Assembly (NCBI GenBank): GCA_003290165.1
Contig: QNQO01010695.1
Coordinates: forward strand, 1 to 64,000
DNA: 64,000 nucleotides
Direction of reading: 5' to 3'
Source: Berberis thunbergii
Lineage: Eukaryota; Streptophyta; Magnoliopsida; Ranunculales; Berberidaceae
Position numbers and translations under genes: made by a program. Below the pieces are notes generated by a model. That model saw nothing but the letters and a program-made list of their open reading frames with translations. It was not told where the DNA came from and did not search any database. How positions within the stretch are numbered: the stretch's first letter is position 1; every line of letters starts with the position of its first letter. Shown here piece by piece: positions 56,901-64,000 of the stretch.

Positions 56901-58068
56901 ATGGCCCGTCTATTTTGTTTGGACTTGGTAGAAGCAAAAAAGAATTTGGTACAGGCATCCCCCTCCTTAAACTCTTTTTCGCCTGACTTCTAAATCCAGT
57001 AAAGCTGTTCCTGTTTGAGAGCTAATCTGTACTCTTCTTGACAACGATGTAGATTGCTACAAGCATTGAAATCCCAGTTAGCATCAACATTTAGACCATT
57101 AGTTCTTATAGTTGCGAAACCCGCCAAAAGAATTGTTTCCCACTGTTGCATTTCATCCTCTAACGCTCGGATTCTACTAAACACATTACCAAAGACCGTC
57201 CTGTTCCACTATATAAGAGCTCGTCGGGTCATTTTAAGTTTAGCATCCACTCTGTCAATAGGTCTCATGGAACCCATGTCGGTCGACCACTTATCCTTAA
57301 TCAGATCAAGAAAACCAGGATAGGTTGTCCACATATTTAGGAAGCGGAAGGGAGCAAAACCAATTTTTGATTGTGTTGGCATAGAGGTCAACAGCGGGGA
57401 ATGATCCGAAAATGTTCTATTAAGATGTTCCACTTTAGGACAACCCAAATCTGTCAACCAAGCTGAATTAACAAGGATCCTATCAAGTCTGGACCAAATA
57501 CGCTTACTACTGCGCCTGTTATTACACCAGGTGAGTCGAGGACCCGAAAATCTACAATCAATTAGACCACTGTTTTCAATACAGTCAGAGAAGTGTGACA
57601 TGCTTGCCAAAGAGGGCTCCACTCCCCCACTTTTTTGCCTGAATGCAAATATGTATTAAAATCACCGCCGACCATCCATGGACTATCATGATTAGCAGCA
57701 TAATTGACCATATTTAATCAGAGATCCCTTCGTTCATCCACAGAGCATTTAGCATAAACAAAAGAAATTAAAAAAATTCTAGAAGCAGAGTCTGTTACCT
57801 GACAATGGATGATCTGATCCGACATATCCACCACCGAAAGGACAAGAGAGGTATCCCAAAGAATCCAAATCTTGCAGCCAAAAGATTCATTCGATACAAA
57901 TCCACCAAGCTTGAGTTTGTTTCTAATCTCCATATGTCTATTAGCATCAATCATAGGCTCCGCAATCATTAGAATTCTTACTTTATGCACCACAACCATT
58001 TTTTTAATCGCCTTCTCATGGACTGTTACTAACCCCTCGAGCATTCCAAAAAGTAAAATTTCTATCAT
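53948..58068 (-). pseudogene. LINE ORF2: endonuclease, reverse transcriptase, RNase H
   Basis: ORF2 starts with the ATG at 58066-58068, one base after the ORF1 stop. Endonuclease: LMIAEPMIDANRHMEI, RLTWCNNRRSSKRIWSRLDR and the catalytic TFSDHSPLL at about 57400. RT: SSPGPDGFTADFF (56640-56680), MLKIDMEKAYDRM, RGLRQGDHLSPFFFI (56080-56120), HLLYADDTLIFLNG (about 55940). Then KYLGGPLFQGRVKISYFEDL, and zf-RVT with CRCCNSPKNKTLNHLFLDREL (one position altered) in a 249-codon frame (55215-54466). The final 155 codons (54415-53948) are an RNase H with MDGSSHKNTASGGVIIRNSR, the acidic KAEILAL and REANAVADALADRAL. Stops or shifts near 57715, 57640, 57000, 56640, 56397, 55860, 55560, 55230 and 54460 inactivate it. 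This is the main source type for mobilising other LINE RNAs. Confidence 0.88.
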
Positions 58069-58069
58069 C

Positions 58070-59002
58070 TTAAACTCTGTTGGAAAGCTTACCCTTCTTA
58101 GGCTTACGACGGTTGCCCAGAGGGACCGCCAAGCTGACTGTTTTCCTTAGATTCTCATCAGACTGAGCCCCCAACGCTAAATCCTTAATAGCTTGTGATT
58201 CCGGCCCTAACTCCAATGTAGCCGCATCACTGTAATCTGTGGCACTGTCAAGGGAGTTGGAACTCATCTTTTTTTTTTTTTTTTTGCAAAGCATGATTCT
58301 CCTTCATTAATTGAACAGCGACCTCGAACAAAACCCCCATCCTGTTTATTTTCGGCTGCCAAGGGAGTCGGTAATTTACCAATGTCCACGGGATTAGTGC
58401 GTCTCTCCTGTACAGCCGTCCCGATTGCCATCCCTGTCGCCGTCACTGTTCCCGCCCCTATTTCTTGTGACACTGCTGTCTGCATATTGTACGATAGATT
58501 GGAAGCTGATCGCAGACTGGGGAGAAAGCACGTCCCCTGTTGGGGAGCATTAGACAGTATGGGGAACCAAATCCCCTGTTGTTGGACAGGGCATGTCCGA
58601 GGATGCCGCGAGCTCGTGTGGTGCCTGAAAGGTGCCCCGCAACTGCTCCTCGAGTGCCAGTTCAACTCCCTGTTTTGGAGCCTCACATTTCTGTGTTGGT
58701 GCCTCACACTGCAACTGTTGTATTGGTGCCTCGCCTTCCTGTTTTGGGGCCTATTTTGTTGCCTCACAATGCTGTTTTGGAGCCTGATTTGGTGCCTCAC
58801 CTTGCTGGGTTGATGCTTCACAGTGCTGGTGCTGAATCAGTATCGTTGTTGTGATGGAATCTTGCTGAATTCCCGCAGCAGTTGGCTCAACTTTTCCCTC
58901 GCCATTTGAGTCAATTGTCACGCCGTTTGCTACTGCCACATGCTTAGTTTGAGTACCGCTGATTATAGAGTTTGCATTTGTGTCGTCGAAACGGCTAGTC
59001 CT
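58070..59002 (-). pseudogene. LINE ORF1, C-terminal part with Gln/Ala-rich repeats
   Basis: The minus strand is open in pieces and ends SLAVPLGNRRKPKKGKLSNR followed by V and TAA. Before it lies a low-complexity segment (58600-58830) where short units such as APKQHCEA and APTQ repeat, rich in Gln, Cys and Ala. The usual N-terminal DUF4283 and CCHC knuckle are not in the window because element C interrupts the frame at 59002. A poly(A)-like KKKK stretch (T run at 58269-58285 on the plus strand) may have arisen by slippage. Confidence 0.7.
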
Positions 59003-59194
59003 TGATATACACATAATTCATACATTTATACTCCTTAATTTATATATGTTAGTGTTTCGATTCTTATATTTTATAATAATTACTTCGTTTTTATTTCTTT
59101 TCAGGAATTTGCGCTTAAACGATGAAATCATATTAAGGCGACTGTGTAAGGAATTGCACTTGGTGGTGGTACAAAATAGAGAGAGAAATCCATA

Positions 59195-59325
59195 AACCTA
59201 CCCATAAACCAAACCTAAACCCAACACCTAGTTCATAACCTAAAACCCATAAACCAAACCCACAAACTAAAACCCATAAACCAAACCCACAAACCAAACT
59301 CACAAACCAAACCCAAAACAAACCC
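59195..59325 (+). repeat. Degenerate AAACCCA-type repeats
   Basis: Units like CCCATAAACCAAACCCACAA recur about six times with changes. The element B LTR has a weaker counterpart at 25945-26010. The repeats resemble, but are not, plant telomere repeats. Confidence 0.75.
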
Positions 59326-59654
59326 ATCATCCACCATTCTCCACCAACATCCCACATTCTATCCCACGTTCTCCCACAATCCCATATTCTCCCACACCTA
59401 ACATCACTTGCTATTCATTTGTTCTCAATCTATAAAATCAATGAAAAAAGATAGCAATAGGAGGAGGAGAGAAGGGAAAAGGAATTAGAGACAAATCAAA
59501 ACCTCTTCTCTCTCACAAGTGATTCTCATCACAAGCCACCATTTATCTATCAATCACTCATTCTCTGTCCAGACCCCCCAGCAATCATCACCGCACCACC
59601 ACCGTCACCTCGCTACCTCCACCGCCAGACAGCACGTCTCCACCGCCAACCACC

Positions 59655-60100
59655 GTGAAACAGGGGTGTGACAACCCTGTTTCTCGCCCGAATCTTCACC
59701 ATCCTTCAACCCACATCATCCATCACTTCCATCATCACCTCTGCACGAATCCTATCACCACAACAGAACGAAGGAAGCCGCAACAGAGCTCGCAAAAACA
59801 GCAGAAACAGAGCAAAAACAGGGAGTGTCCTCTCCCTGTTTCTCTTCTGAATTTGCAGTTTTACTTGGTTTTCTTCACCCTCTCTCATCTTTTACAGGTT
59901 CTAGGACCACGTGGAGGACGAAGCCAGCCGCGAAGGAGCGACGAACCGGCGGACTGAGCCGCGGCAGAGTCGCGAAACAGCCCTGAAACAGGGAGTTTTC
60001 CTTCCTGTTTTTCCTTGATTTGTTTGCTGTTTTTCTTGGTTTTCTTCACCACAATTCGTCTTTTGCAGGTACTAGAGTCGAATTGGATTCGAGAGGAGCT
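59655..60100 (+). repeat. Three hairpins of GAAACAGG / CCTGTTTC type
   Basis: Inverted arms of 9-10 bases with loops of about 8-9 occur at about 59657-59683, 59815-59842 and 59985-60010. The last two head a duplicated unit of about 170 bp that also shares TTGGTTTTCTTCACC and CAGGT(T/A)CTAG. The element B LTR has one such hairpin (26398-26426) and the inverted LTR a decayed one (about 32832-32860). Confidence 0.75.
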
Positions 60101-60940
60101 AAAACCAGGCCGAGAGGATCGAAAACCAGGCCGCGAGAGCCGTCGTCTCGCTGGAGAAGAAGCTCGCACTTCACTGTTCCCTGTAGCAGTACTGTAGCAG
60201 GGAGGGAAATTTGAATAAAAACTGATTTTGGCTATTTCCACCGCCTGATTCGTTCTGTACCACCACAGAGAGTTTTCGACCCTTTTGTCTCGGAATTCGT
60301 GCACACCGAACTGCTGTTTGACACCCTATCGAGCTTGTGACAAGCCGAAGGAATTTTGTAAACTTTATTTTAAATTTATTTTACTGAATTTTGTGCTAAA
60401 TTACTAATTACAAGTTATTTCTGAAACTGATAATTTGCTTTCACCTTGCATGTTCAAGTAGTTAAATTTGATATGCTTGGTAGTTAGAAGTACTCTTTGT
60501 CAAGCTTGAAATAATTTGTTAAGGTTTAAAAGAACATGTTATAATTTAAATTGGATTTTAACGATCATATTTTCGGTGTAAGCAAGGGATTCTCATCCCT
60601 AAGCTTCTCGTATTTAAATTCAGTAATCTAGATTTAGATAATTTTGCTAACTCATTGGTGAGTCCAAGCCCACCAAACCCATTTTATTCCATCCATCTCA
60701 TTTCATTCTATCATTTTATTTTATTTTTCTTATCTTTAATTTAGTTTTCTTTTAAAAACACTGTAACCCCCATTTTCCATTTAAATTAGTTTAGATAATT
60801 TCTTAAATAATCAATTGCATTCACCTTCTTCGTGGGATCGACCCGTACTTGCCGTTGTCTACCAGTTAGACACCGTGCACTTGCGGTATTACAAGTTGGT
60901 TTAATTAACCTATTAATTTGGGTTAGTTAAATCACCATCA

Positions 60941-61240
60941 TGAGTCGGTGAATTTTTCATTTTTTTTTTTCGTAGTATTTTCTTTTCTTTTCTTGAAAAA
61001 AAAAATTCATTTTTTATTCATTTTTATTTTGTTATTTTTACACTCATTTTGTGTTTGATTTTGCAGATTACACGCTTCTCGAGGATATTGGACGATCCTG
61101 CAAAACATCAAGCAAATTTTAATTTATTTATTTATTTATTTTTTTTGTGAGGAGAGTTTTAATTTTATGTTCACCTCGTTTTACGAGTGTGTGGTGTAAT
61201 AATCTTTGAGAATTTTATTATTTTTCATTTTGTTTAATCA

Positions 61241-61277
<37 letters not shown>

Positions 61278-62300
61278 CAAAATTTTCTAAATCAAAAGAA
61301 ATTCTAGGGAAACAATTCTAATTGTTACCCAATAATTTTTTATGATTTAGAAATCCGACTTCTAAGACCAAGACCAGTAAATTTATTTGCATATGCTTGT
61401 GTGTTGAGTGAAACGGATAAAAAGAAGTCGGACTTATTTTTTTTGAATTGTGCTAACTTTTGTGCAGATTGGAATATGCACACTGTAAGTATTTCTATCA
61501 CACGCACGTATTAGCGACCAGGGTGCTTGGTGTAATTGTTTGAAATTGTGTGATTGGTTGTTTAATTTCTGTAATTGTGGATGCTAAACTTTAGTAATTC
61601 ATAATAAGCAGACCCAGCTTATAAATAGAAACTGGTGGGACTTGATATCCTCACCTCATCACTCCAGCTGTGTGCAACCAATATCCTAACATAATTAAAA
61701 TCAATTAGCAAGTTAGATAGAGCCATCTTTTAGGTACGTGTTCATAGGACAACCAAAGACCAAGGTGAATCTAATAATTTTTGTGTTGACTCAAGCTAAA
61801 AGTAACGATGGGTTTAATCATTCAATGAACTCCGAGAGGCCACTGCCACAAGGGTAATTTACCCGGTACGCCGACTCATAAGTAAGCTACAATCCACAAG
61901 AAGAATTGGTGTAACCAACAGTTTTTGGTTAGGAACACAAGCCTCAAGTGTGCATTTAACATCACATCGTTCTCACATCTATTGGCTTACAGAGCGGTAG
62001 CACAAGGAAGTACTTAATTGGACCATTGTGACCTCCTTCTCTTGTGCGATAATCCGGTTTCTTTGAAACAAAACTCTAGCCTACTGATTTTGAACTTTGC
62101 GGTGTAAAGTGTACACTCTTAGGATCAACTTGTAGCACCCATTGTTGTGTCATAAAGATTACATAAGAAATAATTGTCCTCCAAAGATAAAAAGATAATT
62201 GATCTCAAAAAACGTTTATTGCTTAGGGAGGCATGTTTCTTGTGCATTTATTGGTTGTTGATTGCGTGTGAGTCTGTGCATATTTTGTTTAGAGTTAGTG

Positions 62301-62331
<31 letters not shown>

Positions 62332-62333
62332 TG
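60941..62333 (+). other. Leader of element C
   Basis: From about 61025 on it is strongly similar to the element B leader (27290-28450). Just after the LTR the primer site is absent. Instead TGAGTCGGTGAATTTTTCAT matches the sequence at 63874, from the 3' region, so the junction is rearranged. Contains A tracts at 61243-61274 and 62304-62331; no protein recognised. Confidence 0.65.
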
Positions 62334-62855
62334 AACACAAGGGATTATCCAGCCTATTTTTACGAGCAAGTCAATTCATTTTATGACATGCGACGACTTG
62401 ATTATGATCCATATTTAGATTATTACAACCCAGGTCTAGCCTATCATCCTGACTCCTCATGGGCTCATGGTCAGTACCATGAAGGCCCTCTAGACACTCT
62501 CAGACTCCTCAAGCTTTCATTCCCTAATAATGAGTTAGAGGATATCATGAAAATTTTATAAGAACGAACAGGAGAAATACTTGTGCAAAATTCTCATGAT
62601 ATCACAGAATTGACAACTATTTTTCAACAAAATTCTCAAGCTATCCGGAAACTTGAGATGACTGTGAATCAGATAGTTGAGTCAATTCTTGAGATAGAGT
62701 CAGAAAAATTCCCTAGTGACTCATTTATTGATGAACCTGTCGATTTTGAGGCACTACAGACATCTCCTTCCCATGTTGACTCATGCCTCCCTAGTGACTC
62801 ATGCATCGAATCAAACTGTTTAGAGTCTCCCCTTGACTGTTTAGAGGTTTGTTGA
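62332..62855 (+). pseudogene. gag fragment of element C
   Basis: Directly after an A tract the frame MNTRDYPAYFYEQVNSFYDM and YYNPGLAYHPDSSWAHGQ corresponds to the middle of element B gag (29487-29620). The first 900-1000 bases of gag are missing. After one stop (62559) a second frame (62583-62855) holds an acidic, Ser-rich segment with DSCLPSDSCIE. No zinc knuckle. Confidence 0.75.
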
Positions 62856-63232
62856 CTCAATTTAGTTTAGACTTTGATGTTGATGATTCCATTAGGGAAG
62901 TCAAATGATTTGCTTGACTCAATTCCTATTGTGGATCCTAGTTATAAATGGAAGTCTAAAGTGAAGCCTCTTCCACTCAGTGAGTCAAAACTAGCCCCAT
63001 CAGTTGAGCCACCTGAGCTTGACCTTAAACAATTACCTGACACCCTCAGGTATGCATTTTCAGGTGATGAGTTGTCTAGACCAATATCTCTATATGATTC
63101 ATGTGATGAGCCTGTACCACCTGATATATCCATCGCCTCATCTACTTGCATCACATTCCCAATTACTAGGCTACCTTCACCGATCCCTTGTGTTGTAGTG
63201 AGGATTTCAGTTTTCACCATCCTGTTGTGAAA
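62856..63232 (+). pseudogene. Protease-RT linker fragment of element C
   Basis: Encodes SYKWKSKVKPLPLSESKLAP and LPDTLRYAF, matching the segment that joins protease and RT in element B (30815-31030). The protease before it is missing. It then runs into SRPISLYDSCDEPVPPDISI, which has no counterpart in element B. Ends with a stop at 63228. Confidence 0.75.
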
Positions 63233-63916
63233 TTATTCAATCTTCTGATTTGGAACCAGACATAGGATGTTCCCTTTTTGGTGCACGCAAGGATCATTTG
63301 TGTGTATGACTACTGGTCACTTTTGGAATGTCCTCGTGTACTTGGTGCCCCATGTGATTGCTATATTTTGGTGGATTGATCCTCAACTGTTCAGGTTGTT
63401 GATATACGACCATGGACTAAGTGTTTGTCATATTCTTCCTCTACATTTTGTTGATACACCATTTTTTAGGAAGAATATTTGTCGGGTTGATGACGGTAAA
63501 CCAAGCGCTCCTAGGAGGCAGCCTAGCTTTAGTTGTGTGTCTCTGCTGTTAGTCTGGATTGATTTTCGAGTACCCTATTTAGTTGTGTTTCACTCATACT
63601 CGTTAGCTCCGTAACAATTTTGACTTACAACTTGCTTTTTCTTTTTCGTTTTCTTTGTTAGTGTCGAGTCTGCATTTTATCGATTTCTAATGAAAACTCC
63701 ATGATTCTTATGTTTCTGAGCCTCATTGATGGATGACTTCTTGGAAATTGGTAAAATCTTCACCGCGGTAATACTGTTCTAACCTCCTCTCATGTACTTA
63801 CTTCATTCATTTGTCAGAATTATTTTGTTAAACATTGAGGACAATGTTTGGATTAGGTTTGGGGGTAGGGTTCATGAGTCGGTGATTCATTTTTTTTTGT
63901 AGTGTTTTCTTTTCTT

Positions 63917-63958
<42 letters not shown>

Positions 63959-64000
63959 TTTTCTGTCAAGAAAACTTGGTCTTTTGTGATTATGAAAATG
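63233..64000 (+). other. 3' non-coding region of element C
   Basis: Contains the conserved block GTCGGGTTGATGACGG..AAGCGCT..GGAGGCAGCC (63481-63526) and TTGAGGACAATGTTTGG then TTTGGGGGTAGGG (63835-63869), both matching element A on the other strand. A 115-codon open frame (63267-63614) over the first block is probably chance. A 35-A tract lies at 63922-63956. The 3' LTR is beyond the window. Confidence 0.7.

Larger units (their letters stand above)
53003..59002 (-). mobile_element. L1-type LINE with ORF1 end, ORF2 and RNase H
   Basis: Six kilobases on the minus strand: the C-terminal part of ORF1 (59002-58070), ORF2 (58068-53948) with endonuclease, reverse transcriptase, zinc-binding region and RNase H, a 0.9 kb 3' region, and an A-rich end (plus-strand T run 53003-53014). 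The 5' part is not lost but displaced: element C is inserted at 59002, inside ORF1, and the remainder should lie beyond the window. Only a limited number of stops and frameshifts are present. A target duplication cannot be checked because the 5' end is outside. Confidence 0.88.
59003..60940 (+). repeat. 5' LTR of element C
   Basis: Starts TGATATACACATAATTCATA, parallel to the element B LTR start (TGATAATCACATAATTATAA). It ends CACCATCA like the inverted LTR at 32080. The end block with GGGATCGACCCGTACTTGCC and CAGTTAGACACCGTGC is shared. The middle differs: it has ACCCATAAACCAAACC repeats (59195-59320) and a duplicated hairpin unit (59815-60100). The right boundary is inferred because the expected primer site does not follow. 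Confidence 0.75.
59003..64000 (+). mobile_element. Athila-type non-autonomous retrotransposon C (5' part)
   Basis: An LTR of about 1.94 kb (59003-60940), a 1.4 kb leader like that of element B, a gag fragment, a protease-RT linker fragment and the start of the 3' region are present; the right end is outside the window. Protease is missing by direct junctions relative to element B, and no RT, RNase H or integrase is seen, so it is a large retrotransposon derivative. It is inserted in ORF1 of the minus-strand LINE. Three long A tracts (61243-61274, 62304-62331, 63922-63956) are peculiar to this copy. Confidence 0.82.

Noticed and set aside
59143..59370. Possible interstitial telomere array (CCCTAAA-like)
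   Set aside because: Units are longer and irregular (ACCCATAAACCAAACC) with no run of the exact 7-base plant telomere repeat. The stretch lies inside an LTR and has a counterpart in another LTR.
63267..63614. 115-codon frame as a functional accessory protein of element C
   Set aside because: It runs over the conserved non-coding block that is also present, in a different frame context, in element A. No family resemblance.
1..64000. CRISPR arrays, bacterial-type operons, tRNA or rRNA genes
   Set aside because: No regularly spaced identical repeats, no cloverleaf-compatible blocks and no rRNA signatures were found. Spliced genes and plant retroelements exclude a prokaryotic origin.

Overview
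This is a stretch of nuclear DNA from a flowering plant, most likely a eudicot. Evidence: spliced plant-type genes with GT/AG introns, plant lineages of Ty3 and Ty1/copia retrotransposons with tRNA-Asp or initiator-Met primer sites, L1-type LINEs carrying a C-terminal RNase H, hAT and Mutator-type MITEs, and AT-rich spacers. The species cannot be told from the sequence. About three quarters of the window is mobile-element sequence, often three or four insertions deep. One apparently intact cellular gene was found: a 10-coding-exon type I inositol polyphosphate 5-phosphatase on the minus strand (37076-41379).

Layout. 1-9442: a chromovirus-like Ty3 element (RNase H/integrase, 3' LTR) split by an Athila/Tat-type Ty3 element on the minus strand (615-8255) with a large internal deletion. 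9443-10991: unassigned. 10997-17619: a Tork/Tnt1-like copia element with perfect ACTTT target duplications. Its RNase H is split by a 1.26 kb hAT element that itself carries a fold-back MITE. 17855-20540: an L1-type LINE with 5' UTR, ORF1, poly(A) and a 13-bp target duplication but no ORF2. 22161-34.7 kb: a CACTA-like terminus, a DUF547 pseudogene and a transposase-like exon. The last is split by an Athila-type element (25754-34086, GTGGT duplication) that contains a second LTR in inverted orientation.

35.9-44 kb: the 5-phosphatase gene, flanked by two 191-bp near-palindromic MITEs with 9-bp duplications and a 280-bp hAT MITE. 44099-52706: a degraded copia element on the minus strand. Between its leader and its reverse transcriptase remnant it carries a broken alkaline/neutral invertase gene, itself interrupted by a truncated LINE (which holds a 1.45 kb hAT) and two MITEs. 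53.0-59.0 kb: a long L1-type LINE on the minus strand. Its ORF1 is cut by a third Athila-type element (59003 to beyond the window end) that has lost its protease and shows no RT or integrase.

No operons, CRISPR arrays, tRNA or rRNA genes were seen. The most unusual structures are the ORF1-only LINE, the TSD-bounded Athila insertion with an inverted LTR inside, the invertase gene lying inside a copia element, the DUF547 fragment next to a CACTA-like end, and the paired 191-bp palindromes. Element boundaries rest on target duplications and terminal repeats read by eye. Family names rest on recognised protein motifs, not on database searches.
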